A stretch of 64,000 bases of DNA, taken from NCBI GenBank assembly GCA_030220185.1, contig JASPKZ010007535.1, positions 1-64,000 of the forward strand. Reading direction: 5' to 3'. This document shows, in pieces, positions 1-11,080 of this stretch (position 1 is its first letter; each line of letters begins with the position of its first letter). The position numbers and the translations under genes are program-made. The notes under the pieces are model-generated. The model was not told the origin of the DNA and searched no databases. It worked only from the letters and a program-made list of their open reading frames with translations. The DNA comes from Diploptera punctata. Taxonomy: Eukaryota > Arthropoda > Insecta > Blattodea > Blaberidae.

Positions 1-1327
1 CTCTCTTCTCTCTCTCGCCAAGTGGAGAACTACGATCTAATAGATAATTCATTATTAAAATAAACTAAGTAAGAGTATAAAATTTATTAACTATTTTGGC
101 AGAAAAATGCATCAAAGTTAGAATCTGAATATATAATTATTTTTTTAAATAGAATTGTTGAATGAAACTGTTTCCCTATAATGATATTATTTTTTTAATC
201 TGTTTTAGGGACCAAGTAAGGTTGATAGAAATCTCTATAGTAATATGTTAAACAACGGGCAAACGTCACACCGTATAGTGTTATATAATAACGAAACTAA
301 TAAAGAATAACCCAAAAATATCATGTCTCCTTAACAACTCGCCACATTGAACCTTTGTTTTACTTTAAAATGATGTTTTTTTTTATTTGTGTTAAAGTAA
401 AACAAGGATTGTATAATTAAATTTGAATATTCATAAAGAGGAAGATTGTTATCATTATCTAGGAAGCAGTTTTTATATAAAAAGTGGGTATATATTTTTC
501 TGAGTGCTCATGTGATATCTTAATTTCGCTAGGGACCATGTCCACTTTTATTTAATTCTCCTAGGTCCTAAAGTTTTTAATCTCTCTCTGACAAAAATAT
601 ATGTATTCAGGAAATAAATGAATTACGAAGAAATGTAATGGTTTTAGAGGAGTTGAAGACTTTGGTGTAGGAAACTCAGCACCTCAGATGGAAATACCAG
701 CGCTCTCAGTTGATAATCATAATCCAGCATTAAAATGAAATAGGAATGTGGAATGAGAACTTAAGACCTTACCACGCCTATAACCAACATATATTTTCAC
801 AGAATATGTAAAATTTCTGTTTTTTTTTTCGATCCGTTTATGACCATTAAATGCTAAAATAACATAGAATAAAAAATATGCAATTTTATAACGGTTAGCA
901 CATCCTACTTGCATTCTATGTATTTCAATTTCAATTCTCGGCTATATTAGACATTTTTTGTACTGAGTTCGGAACAAAGTGAACTAAGCCTCGCGAGGAT
1001 AACCGAACACATACTTAAGAAGTATCGAAATCCGGTTAAAAAACTGAAATTAAGATTTAGGGACTGCGTCTAACTAATCACGCGACTCTCTGTGCTCTGT
1101 CTTCTGCTAGCTAATGACATCAACCACTTCTGTCGGCTTTGGCTCTCTGGGGATCTCGTGCCATGCGTTATTTAATTTTATTATTTTGCGACTTCATTAA
1201 TGTTAGGAATTTCTCTATATCATGAGAAGTTTTAATATTAGCATATTTGTGTAAGGGACTCCACAATTAAGTACTGTATATATCTAATATGCGTGTATAA
1301 TCCAAAATATATGTAACACGTAGAAAT
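1..1327. other. AT-rich stretch with no recognised gene
   Basis: The first 17 bases are CT-rich and look like the end of a microsatellite. The rest is AT-rich. The only open frame of note (717-914, minus) is short, lacks any recognisable motif and has no family resemblance. Nothing else can be supported here. Confidence 0.6.
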
Positions 1328-1625
1328 GCATTATATAATATAAATGGACAGTCAAGGATAAAAGATGCCAATTTTGAAGAAGTGGGTGAATTCAAATGTC
1401 TAGGAACAAATAATTACAAACATGAATGAGGTACGCAAAGAAATTAAACATATGTTTAATTCTGGAAACGCGTGCTATTAGGCATTATTTTGTCGTCGCA
1501 AGATCTCTCAAAAAACGTTAAATTAAAATATATGACAGGTTATTCTTATAGTTTTATTGATGCAAAACATGGACTCTTATTTTAAGGGGGGAGAAAACAT
1601 TACTAGTATTTAAAATCATATCAAA
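1328..1625 (+). pseudogene. LINE-A relic, RT/C-terminal junction
   Basis: This is a decayed piece of the LINE-A retrotransposon. In broken frames it reads the region after the reverse transcriptase (NFEEVGEFKCLGT, then the RN-E-K-E-I and SGNACY blocks, then TWTLI). It matches 21545-21830 (plus) and the reverse complement of 24640-24920 position by position. Stops and frameshifts are frequent, so it is an old copy. No target-site duplication could be read. Confidence 0.75.
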
Positions 1626-1786
1626 ATTGTATATTGCTAGAAAACTATTAAAATTCAATTAAAGATACATATTTAATTTAGTCTAGCCACCCCTGAACGT
1701 GACCAAAATCTTGTTCTCAGGGGTGGATTCTTATACACATTAATTTTACAATACACTGACAGGACCGTTAACAATAGTATATTACG

Positions 1787-2842
1787 ATGCAAGGTTGGGA
1801 AGTGGTTTTTACAGAATCGAGGAAAATCGTTTAAAAAACGAGTGATAGCGAGGTTTTTAAATTCCGAGATTCTGTAAAACACTCCACAAACGTGCGGTGT
1901 ATATTATTTTTTGCGCGATGGTGTTTTCAAAATAATAAATAGCTCCTAATAGTAAAATAATAACATATTTATTGTAAATATTTGCGTTCATTATAAACAA
2001 CAGACTAACGTTAACAGTGTGGGCAATGGTTATTAGTTGAAAGTAGAGGAGGCCGTGAGACAATATTAGTGATAAAATGGCGGCAAGTACGTATTTATTG
2101 TTTCATATTGTTTCAACCCCTCAGGGGTCCTCATCTAGGGGATATGTGGATGGCGACCACAAGGGGCAAGCTGAGCAAAACATTTCTTCCATTTACTTGT
2201 GTTTTGCACTCTTTTAACTTTACTATCTAACCTCTCTTGGTTAACTCTTGTTTTTTTCGACCCCGACGCTATTAGGGCATCCGAGGGCTAGGGAGTCTTT
2301 CCTTTCTTCCATTTCTTCTTTCCTTTATTTTCTTTTCTTCTCCAGAAATGCCTGACCAGAGGCTATAAGATGGCAGCCCCATCACTGGTCTTGCCTTCCT
2401 TTGGCCAGCAACCAATCGAAGGGACTATTATTATGCTTTCAAGTCTTATACGAGAATTTCCCGGAAGGATCAAACTAATGACGACCAAAGCATGAAAAAG
2501 GACAACTCTTGGAAGAAAAAAAATATTTTGCTTTTTAGCACATGGAATGTACAAGAAGATATTGTTTCAAATAAAGTTCAGTTCATTTAAAATGCAGTGA
2601 TTTGTTTCGTATAATGTATATTAAAACTACCTTTTGAATATTTTTTGTATATACATTGTATGTAGTATACATAGAGGACAGTGGTTTTACTTCCTACACG
2701 CGTTTTGTAATATGTACTATTACAGTATAGTTATTTTATTACAGTATAGTTATTTAGGTTGGCAACCCGAAATGTAGGAGGTTGAACTTTCAATCATGGT
2801 CGCCATTGGTGTATGACAAAACGCACTATCGCGCAAAAAATA
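1787..2842 (+). mobile_element. HH-2 hairpin-headed element, copy 1, interrupted
   Basis: The second copy at 38861-39430 shows the extent. The left end is an imperfect hairpin with a perfect 12-bp stem (1807-1818 with 1868-1879). Just inside it lies TATTTTTTGCGCGATGGTG (1905-1923), and the far end carries its inverted partner CACTATCGCGCAAAAAATA (2824-2842), 18 of 19 bases matching. There is no coding capacity, so it is non-autonomous. A 442-bp insertion (2117-2558) splits it. The design of hairpin plus subterminal inverted repeats resembles Helentron-derived elements (HINE), but the class is inference. Confidence 0.7.
2105..2570 (+). mobile_element. LINE 5'-end insertion with 12-bp target duplication
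   Basis: The 12-mer ATATTGTTTCAA occurs at 2105-2116 and 2559-2570. The uninterrupted HH-2 copy near 39165-39185 has it once, so the 442 bp between are an insertion. The insert reads like a LINE 5' UTR followed by an ATG (2490) and the opening of an AP-type endonuclease (MKKDNSW..., then FSTWNVQ, the family's W-N-V start). It stops right there, with no RT and no tail. Retrotransposed LINE copies normally lose the 5' end and keep the 3' end; this one is the reverse. Confidence 0.7.
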
Positions 2843-3129
2843 ACTGTACAAATCAGACACAAGTTATATTATTATTAATTTGAATAATAAATACTATATT
2901 GAATTTACTTCTAACTATTTTATAATTACTAAATATATATATTTTAGAAATTTTGATAATTTTTTAGACCATTTTTTGAGATATCCGGACAACTTAATAG
3001 AAGTTTCTTATAAATGATAGGTCCACTGTAGCTACAATGTATGTAAGCTGCTGTTGTTTTATTATTTGTAACAATGTTTTTCTTCGTATTGTAACAGAGA
3101 TTGATTTTGTTAAAGTGAACTAAATTGTT
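2843..3129. other. AT-rich spacer
   Basis: No gene, repeat copy or RNA feature was recognised in this stretch. Confidence 0.5.
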
Positions 3130-3527
3130 ATGAATAAATTTAGGAATAAAGTTCTTAGGAAAATGTTTGGACCAAAGAGAGATGAAGGCGGTAAATGGAG
3201 AAAACCATGTAACAGTGAGTACATGATCTTTATTGGTGACCAGATATAAGAACAGTTAAGTCTTGTAGATTGTGATGGGCAATACATTTAGCACGAATTG
3301 GGAATAAAAGAAGGGCTTGGAAATTCTCTAGGAAAATCAGATAAAAAGCGCCCAGTAGATAGGCCAAGAATGAGGTGGGAGAATAATATGAACTATGATT
3401 TGAGGGAAGTAGATTGTACACGGAATGATGGGAAAACATTAGCTCAGGATAGAGATGAATGGAGAGCTTGTGTCCGTGCGGTCATAAACCTAACGGTTCG
3501 ATAGTGCCAGAATGAGTAAGTACCATA
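3130..3527 (+). pseudogene. LINE-A 3' fragment
   Basis: A 5'-truncated LINE-A copy. It starts at the KVLRKMFGPKRDE block and runs through the C-terminal region (LREVD...DGKTLAQDRDEWRA). It ends at the family 3' terminus, in which the last codons (NLTVR, stop) are followed almost at once by GTGCCAG and a GAGTAAGTA-type tail. Parts of two frames are used, so it is dead. The very short 3' UTR with a microsatellite tail is typical of RTE-like LINEs. Confidence 0.8.
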
Positions 3528-4135
3528 TCCTTTCTCAACATACGTAACTGCGTAGGAGTTTGTAATTTTATCTAGGGGTCTGGTTAACAATCTACCGATT
3601 AAAACTACCTTTCCTAGCTCGAGATTAAAATTTTGTAATGAAAGTTTCAATTCCGCCGAGTAACGATCCCAAAACACTACCAGTTAGTAGGTCACCCAAG
3701 TTGTTGGGAAAGTAAACCAAAATAGCAACAATTTGGAAAGATAATTATCCTGGACCCGATTTTGTTTAACGTGCAAAATCAAAATTTCTGTAAGAAAAAA
3801 TCTAATTTTTTTTTTAACCCTTGTACCTCTACATATTCCTTGTTTCTGCGTCTAATGCTGGGCTAATTTGATTCTAGAGCGCTAACGATGCTTCTTGCGT
3901 AGAATTTTTTTAGGGTCTCAAAATAACACTAAACCCGCTATAATGTTGGCATACGTGGTTTTATTTTTTAACTAACAAAACTATTAACTTAGAGCAATTA
4001 TGAACACAGAAATAAATTCAACAAATCCATATTTGTCATATTAGTGTTTATTTAGTTAATAACTGATGATGTAATAGGAAAAAATATTTTTAAAAAGATA
4101 TCAAAAGAGCTCCGTTTGAAGGTGTATTCGCCTAG
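3528..4135. other. AT-rich spacer
   Basis: No recognised gene or repeat. The open frame at 3444-3677 (minus) overlaps the LINE-A fragment antisense and has no motif. Confidence 0.5.
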
Positions 4136-4320
4136 CTACACGGCCGCGAGTACTCAAGCTCTTCATACATCCCTATCCTAAGCTAATATTTTGAAATCAT
4201 CCCCTCAGATCATGGTTAATATTACTCTCCCATCTCATTCTTGGCCTATCAACTGGAGGTTTTCCTTGTTTTCTTTCAAGAATCATCCAAGTCCGTCTTT
4301 CATACGCTACTCAGGAAGCT
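4136..4320 (-). pseudogene. LINE-A relic, C-terminal region
   Basis: Read on the minus strand this resembles the LINE-A C-terminus (RPRMRWE-like and AQDRD-like blocks; compare 24270-24450), with many substitutions and small gaps. The usual tail and 5' part are missing. Confidence 0.65.
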
Positions 4321-4566
4321 AAAATACTGCTTTTAAAATATGTTGTTATATTCTATTCACATTATTAGATGGATAAATATTTCCCCATTTAAAAAAAAAC
4401 TATTTTAATGTAGGTATAGTTGAGGACAACACCTGCCCACAGGTTTATATTTTAATTTTTATCTTACAGGTAATTTTGTGGGCCTGTATATGTATTTAAC
4501 CACTTTTTCTGAAGTGAATGGATTTTAATGGCGCCAATGCTAAACGTTCCGACTATTATCAAGTAA

Positions 4567-4660
4567 TCCAACAAGAGGTTGTGTTTTTCTGAAAAAATCA
4601 CGAACGACAAAATCGCGAGTGATTTTGTCTAATGAAAAACTCAACCTCGCGTTGGGTTTA
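4567..4660. repeat. Imperfect long hairpin
   Basis: An arm around 4568-4592 (core AGGTTGTGTTTTTC) pairs imperfectly with one around 4636-4658 (core GAAAAACTCAACCT). An inner pair (AAAATCAC with GTGATTTT) continues the stem. It contains CGAGTGAT, as do the hairpins of HH-1 and HH-2, and may be the head of a third related element. No far end was found. Flanks 4321-4566 and 4661-4997 are AT-rich with nothing recognised. Confidence 0.5.
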
Positions 4661-4997
4661 GAGTGAATATTTGGCGAATAATACAACATCAGAAGCTAAA
4701 AATACTTATAATGTTTAATATTTACCAAATGTGAGATTATGCATTCCGATCTTACTTCCAGGCGATTTCTAAACCGGCTGTATAGTTATAAATAGCATAT
4801 ATGTATTGTTAAATATCTTTGGACTTGGGAAAAATCAATAACAGATGATTGTATGAGAAACTACTATTAACAATAATGCAGATTCATTATATAGCATTTA
4901 ATAAGTGTTTAGAGCAACAGAGCTAATCTTTTTTATTTGTAATTTTTAACTTGTTTTCTTTTGGCATTTCTTGCTGAACCACATCGATCGTACATTG

Positions 4998-7900
4998 TTC
5001 AATCGATATCCTTGTCAAAGAAGTTAATTTGCGGAGATGTCTCTCATTACGGACAGGAACAGGCAAAATTATCAACAGGAAGAGGCAAAATTATCGGCCT
5101 ATGAGTTAAATAGTCAGATACATATCAATCCCTATCTCCATAACTTTCAATCGATATCCTTGTCAAAGAAGTTAATTTGCGGAGATGTCTCTCATTACGG
5201 ACAGGAACAGGCAAAATTATCAACAGGAAGAGGCAAAATTATCGGCCTATGAGTTAAATAGTCAGATACATATCAATCCCTATCTCCATAACTTTCAATC
5301 GATATCCTTGTCAAAGAAGTTAATTTGCGGAGATGTCTCTCATTACGGACAGGAACAGGCAAAATTATCAACAGGAAGAGGCAAAATTATCGGCCTATGA
5401 GTTAAATAGTCAGATACATATCAATCCCTATCTCCATAACTTTCAATCGATATCCTTGTCAAAGAAGTTAATTTGCGGAGATGTCTCTCATTACGGACAG
5501 GAACAGGCAAAATTATCAACAGGAAGGGCAAAATTATCGGCCTATGAGTTAAATAGTCAGATACATATCAATCCCTATCTCCATAACTTTCAATCGATAT
5601 CCTTGTCAAAGAAGTTAATTTGCGGAGATGTCTCTCATTACGGACAGGAACAGGCAAAATTATCAACAGGAAGAGGCAAAATTATCGGCCTATGAGTTTT
5701 AAATAGTCAGATACATATCAATCCCTATCTCCATAACTTTCAATCGATATCCTTGTCAAAGAAGTTAATTTGCGGAGATGTCTCTCATTACGGACAGGAA
5801 CAGGCAAAATTATCAACAGGAAGAGGCAAAATTATCGGCCTATGAGTTAAATAGTCAGATACATATCAATCCCTATCTCCATAACTTTCAATCGATATCC
5901 TTGTCAAAGAAGTTAATTTGCGGAGATGTCTCTCATTACGGACAGGAACAGGCAAAATTATCAACAGGAAGAGGCAAAATTATCGGCCTATGAGTTAAAT
6001 AGTCAGATACATATCAATCCCTATCTCCATAACTTTCAATCGATATCCTTGTCAAAGAAGTTAATTTGCGGAGATGTCTCTCATTACGGACAGGAACAGG
6101 CAAAATTATCAACAGGAAGAGGCAAAATTATCGGCCTATGAGTTAAATAGTCAGATACATATCAATCCCTATCTCCATATACTTTCAATCGATATCCTTG
6201 TCAAAGAAGTTAATTTGCGGAGATGTCTCTCATTACGGACAGGAACAGGCAAAATTATCAACAGGAAGAGGCAAAATTATCGGCTATGAGTTAAATAGTC
6301 AGATACATATCAATCCCTATCTCCATAACTTTCAATCGATATCCTTGTCAAAGAAGTTAATTTGCGGAGATGTTCTCTCATTACGGACAGGAACAGGCAA
6401 AATTATCAACAGGAAGAGGCAAAATTATCGGCCTATGAGTTAAATAGTCAGATACATATCAATCCCTATCTCCATAACTTTCAATCGATATCCTTGTCAA
6501 AGAAGTTAATTTGCGGAGATGTCTCTCATTACGGACAGGAACAGGCAAAATTATCAACAGGAAGAGGCAAAATTATCGCCTATGAGTTAAATAGTCAGAT
6601 ACATATCAATCCCTATCTCCATAACTTTCAATCGATATCCTTGTCAAAGAAGTTAATTTGCGGAGATGTCTCTCATTACGGACAGGAACAGGCAAAATTA
6701 TCAACAGGAAGAGGCAAAATTATCGGCCTATGAGTTAAATAGTCAGATACATATCAATCCCTATCTCCATAACTTTCAATCGATATCCTTGTCAAAGAAG
6801 TTAATTTGCGGAGATGTCTCTCATTACGGACAGGAACAGGCAAAATTATCAACAGGAAGAGGCAAAATTATCGGCCTATGAGTTAAATAGTCAGATACAT
6901 ATCAATCCCTATCTCCATAACTTTCAATCGATATCCTTGTCAAAGAAGTTAATTTGCGGAGATGTCTCTCATTACGGACAGGAACAGGCAAATTATCAAC
7001 AGGAAGAGGCAAAATTATCGGCCTATGAGTTAAATAGTCAGATACATATCAATCCCTATCTCCATAACTTTCAATCGATATCCTTGTCAAAGAAGTTAAT
7101 TTGCGGAGATGTCTCTCATTACGGACAGGAACAGGCAAAATTATCAACAGGAAGAGGCAAAATTATCGGCCTATGAGTTAAATAGTCAGATACATATCAA
7201 TCCCTATCTCCATAACTTTCAATCGATATCCTTGTCAAAGAAGTTAATTTGCGGAGATGTCTCTCATTACGGACAGGAACAGGCAAAATTATCAACAGGA
7301 AGAGGCAAAATTATCGGCCTATGAGTTAAATAGTCAGATACATATCAATCCCTATCTCCATAACTTTCAATCGATATCCTTGTCAAAGAAGTTAATTTGC
7401 GGAGATGTCTCTCATTACGGACAGGAACAGGCAAAATTATCAACAGGAAGAGGCAAAATTATCGGCCTATGAGTTAAATAGTCAGATACATATCAATCCC
7501 TATCTCCATAACTTTCAATCGATATCCTTGTCAAAGAAGTTAATTTGCGGAGATGTCTCTCATTACGGACAGGAACAGGCAAAATTATCAACAGGAAGAG
7601 GCAAAATTATCGGCCTATGAGTTAAATAGTCAGATACATATCAATCCCTATCTCCATAACTTTCAATCGATATCCTTGTCAAAGAAGTTAATTTGCGGAG
7701 ATGTCTCTCATTACGGACAGGAACAGGCAAAATTATCAACAGGAAGAGGCAAAATTATCGGCCTATGAGTTAAATAGTCAGATACATATCAATCCCTATC
7801 TCCATAACTTTCAATCGATATCCTTGTCAAAGAAGTTAATTTGCGGAGATGTCTCTCATTACGGACAGGAACAGGCAAAATTATCAACAGGAAGAGGCAA

Positions 7901-8846
7901 AATTATCGGCCTATGAGTTAAATAGTCAGATACATATCAATCCCTATCTCCATAACTTTCAATCGATATCCTTGTCAAAGAAGTTAATTTGCGGAGATGT
8001 CTCTCATTACGGACAGGAACAGGCAAAATTATCAACAGGAAGAGGCAAAATTATCGGCCTATGAGTTAAATAGTCAGATACATATCAATCCCTATCTCCA
8101 TAACTTTCAATCGATATCCTTGTCAAAGAAGTTAATTTGCGGAGATGTCTCTCATTACGGACAGGAACAGGCAAAATTATCAACAGGAAGAGGCAAAATT
8201 ATCGGCCTATGAGTTAAATAGTCAGATACATATCAATCCCTATCTCCATAACTTTCAATCGATATCCTTGTCAAAGAAGTTAATTTGCGGAGATGTCTCT
8301 CATTACGGACAGGAACAGGCAAAATTATCAACAGGAAGAGGCAAAATTATCGGCCTATGAGTTAAATAGTCAGATACATATCAATCCCTATCTCCATAAC
8401 TTTCAATCGATATCCTTGTCAAAGAAGTTAATTTGCGGAGATGTCTCTCATTACGGACAGGAACAGGCAAAATTATCAACAGGAAGAGGCAAAATTATCG
8501 GCCTATGAGTTAAATAGTCAGATACATATCAATCCCTATCTCCATAACTTTCAATCGATATCCTTGTCAAAGAAGTTAATTTGCGGAGATGTCTCTCATT
8601 ACGGACAGGAACAGGCAAAATTATCAACAGGAAGAGGCAAAATTATCGGCCTATGAGTTAAATAGTCAGATACATATCAATCCCTATCTCCATAACTTTC
8701 AATCGATATCCTTGTCAAAGAAGTTAATTTGCGGAGATGTCTCTCATTACGGACAGGAACAGGCAAAATTATCAACAGGAAGAGGCAAAATTATCGGCCT
8801 ATGAGTTAAATAGTCAGATACATATCAATCCCTATCTCCATAACTT
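4998..8846. repeat. 148-bp satellite array, 26 copies
   Basis: The phase marker GAGATGTCTCTC recurs 26 times; its ATG falls at 5037, 5185, 5333 and so on to 8737. The spacing is exactly 148 bp, except for seven periods of 147, 149 or 150 bp between 5481 and 7109. All periods from 7109 to the end are 148. Inside each unit is a 22-bp imperfect tandem duplication carrying GGCAAAATTATC twice. Each unit opens a 71-codon frame, but 148 is not a multiple of three, each frame stops inside the next unit, and there is no sign of selection. I treat the frames as non-coding. Each unit also contains ATGAGTTAAATAGTC, identical to the HH-1 terminus. Confidence 0.97.
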
Positions 8847-9504
8847 AACCATACTTACTTACTCACTGGCACTATCGAACCTGTAGGTTCATGGTCGCAC
8901 GGACATAAGCTCTCCATACATCCCTATCCTGAGCTAATGTTTTCCAATCATTCCCTGTATAATCTACTTCCCTCAAATCATAGTTAATGTTATTCTCCCA
9001 CCTCATTCTTGGTCTACGAACTGGGCGTTTTCCCTCTGGCTTTCCTACAAGAAGCTTCCATGCTAGTCTTTCATTTCCCATACGTGCGACATGTCCTGCC
9101 CAACGCAGTCTACGAGACTTCACTGTTCTTATTATATCTGGCTTCCTATAAAGACCATGTAGTTCATTGTTATGTTGTCTTCTCCATTCACCTGTCTGTT
9201 CATCTCTCTTTGGTCCAAAAATTTTCGTAAGTACTTTATTCTCAAATACTTGTAAACTCCTTTCCTCTCTAAAAGTAAGAGTCCATGTTTCGCACCCATA
9301 TAATATAACTGGTAGAATAATAGTTTTATATATTTTCAGTTTAACGTTTTTTGAAAGGAGTTTGGACATCAAGAGTCTCTGTAATGCATAATAGCATGCA
9401 TTTCCAGAATTGAGCCTATGTTTAATTTCTTTGTGCATCTCATTCCTATTTGTGATCATTGTTCCTAGGTATTTGAATTCAGCCTAGGAACAATGAACCA
9501 TACT
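8847..9504 (-). mobile_element. LINE-A insertion at the satellite edge
   Basis: A 5'-truncated LINE-A copy flanked by AACCATACT at 8847-8855 and 9496-9504 (9-bp target-site duplication). The 195-codon minus frame (8872-9459) is intact: SGNACYALQRLL, YGCETWTL, FGPKRDEQTGEW, RLRWAGHVARMG, KRPVRRPRMRWE and a final stop. This is the domain after the reverse transcriptase. The 3' tail is TTACTTACT-type. The 5' junction is unusual: 13 bases (9483-9495) are an exact reverse complement of 9457-9469, so the insert folds back on itself. The preserved frame suggests a fairly recent insertion. Confidence 0.9.
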
Positions 9505-10071
9505 ATCGAGATTTATCTATTTTAACATTATAGTAAATGTATTATACGATATTTACTTAATTAAAACACACTCCTACTGTATAGCATGCACTATACCTAC
9601 TTCTACAGCCTGTTCTTAATTATAAAATAAACTTATGTTATTTACTAATTACATAAAATATGAGACTTACACTGCTATGAAGGTAAAAATGAGTTCATTC
9701 TCTAGAACAACTCCCCGATAATTGTCGTATATGGGTTTTCCGGGCGCAAGGAAAGAAATACACAGTGATGCATTGCTAGGTTTCAACTAGATAACGGAGA
9801 AGCGGGTCGACCTTTTAATTACTGCTATGTTCTTCTTTATGGCCTGCATGGATGAACCTTCACGTACGCTCAGACTTTTTATGGCGCTGTTCACTATCTC
9901 CGACGTACTAGGATATGCCGGCTTGATCCTGGATCCTTACCGGAAGACGACTTGCACTTCAACGGGGATGTCTGTGCAAATGCTATCGTTGGAGCACTTG
10001 GTGCTACTTACTCTGCCATGGTTAAAATTATTGCAGGTCTTACAAATGCAAATGGCGGTTCTATCTCTTCA
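9505..10071. other. Mostly unassigned; weak coding-like segment at 9827-10069
   Basis: 9505-9826 shows nothing recognisable. From 9827 a plus frame opens (MACMDEPSRTLRLFMALFT...) and runs into a microsatellite. In another frame, about 9935-10069 reads DLHFNGDVCANAIVGALG and on to a stop with a varied, protein-like composition. I recognise neither. It could be a stray exon, a shifted transposon gene or chance. Confidence 0.25.
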
Positions 10072-10290
10072 CTATAATAATGATAATAATAGTAATAATA
10101 ATAACGATAATAACAATGATACTAATGATAACAATGATAACAATGATAACGAAGATAACGATGATAATGATAATAACGATGATAACAATGATAATAATGA
10201 TAACAATGGTAATACTGATAATAATGATAATATAGATAATGATGATAATGCTGCTAATGACGATAATGATAATAATAACAATAATAAGTA
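10072..10290. repeat. GATAAT/GATAAC microsatellite-like tract
   Basis: Imperfect repeats of GATAAT, GATAAC and related units over about 220 bp. Open frames through it (poly-Asn/Asp on plus; poly-Ile/Val or Leu/Ser on minus) are artefacts of the repeat. Confidence 0.9.
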
Positions 10291-10294
10291 TGGG

Positions 10295-10620
10295 TACTGC
10301 CCAATAAAGGGGCACGCCGTAGCGTAGTGGTTAAGGCACTGAGCTACAAGCCGGAGGGTCGAGGGTTCAAGTCCCGTTGGGGTCAGGATTTTTAAACTGA
10401 CCCAAACCCTCTGGCGGTACTATGGCCCTGGGGTCGACTCAGCCTCTAACTGAAATGAGTACCAGACGCTTGTTCTAGGGTAAAGGCGGCCGTCACGCAG
10501 GGTTGACAACCCGGCTGACATAAAGTGCCGATTGTCTAGAAAAAGTGGGAGCCTTAACCTCCTACCCCAAGGGCCTCCTGAGGCCTGTTGTGGGATCACT
10601 TTACTTTACTGCCCAATAAA
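10295..10620 (+). mobile_element. SINE-4 with 14-bp target duplication
   Basis: TACTGCCCAATAAA flanks the element at 10295-10308 and 10607-10620. The head is tRNA-like: an A-box region GTAGCGTAGTGGTTAAGGC, then a B box GGTTCAAGTCC. The body is shared with copies at 27876-28158 and 56258-56562 (for example CTGGGGTCGACTCAGCCTC), and it ends in ACTTTACTT-type repeats. Non-autonomous, transcribed by RNA polymerase III by family analogy. The partner LINE was not identified. Confidence 0.9.
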
Positions 10621-10671
10621 TCACAATGAAACACCAAACACCATCATTTTTCAACAACACCATAAGCTTAT

Positions 10672-10682
10672 ATTATTGTTAC

Positions 10683-10741
<59 letters not shown>

Positions 10742-10743
10742 GT
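10672..10743. repeat. (TTA)n microsatellite
   Basis: About 22 nearly uninterrupted TTA units. Open frames of poly-Leu or poly-Asn across it are artefacts. Confidence 0.95.
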
Positions 10744-10755
10744 GTTGCTGTTGTC

Positions 10756-11078
10756 GGGCCGCTGTGGATTAGTGGTTATGTTCCTTGCCTCTACTCCCAA
10801 GGGTCGCGGGTTCAAACCCGGCCAGGATCCATAGATTTTTTTAGGATGAAAAAAATCCAAAAAAACAAGTACCCAGGGAGGAACTTTAAGCCGTAGATCC
10901 CGATTGTGAAGATTTTCAGGCTCGTAAAAGATCCTTAAGCCCGAAAAAAGAAACCTCTAAGCAAAATATACCGACCTTCTACATCCTATTAATACCTTAG
11001 TTGCCTACAAGATGTCTCACTGGGTCGGTGTGTTGACTGCAACACCATTCAAGACATCTTTAGGAAAATAAGCGTAAC
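10756..11078 (+). mobile_element. SINE-5
   Basis: tRNA-like head: GGGCCGCTGTGGATTAGTGG (A-box region) and GGTTCAAACCC (B box). The body matches the minus-strand copy at 54850-55164, including the shared GGACTTTAAGCC-like and AAGATTTTCAGGC-like blocks. Decayed relatives lie at 20110-20311 and 62590-62803. The right end abuts the SINE-6 target duplication. Confidence 0.75.
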
Positions 11079-11080
11079 TT

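Noticed and set aside
4998..8846. CRISPR array
   Set aside because: The whole unit repeats with no variable spacers, the unit is 148 bp, there are no cas genes, and the surroundings are eukaryotic.
10061..10315. Long frames in the GATAAT tract
   Set aside because: Poly-Ile/Val, poly-Leu/Ser and Asn/Asp frames follow from the repeat itself; no start context or varied sequence.
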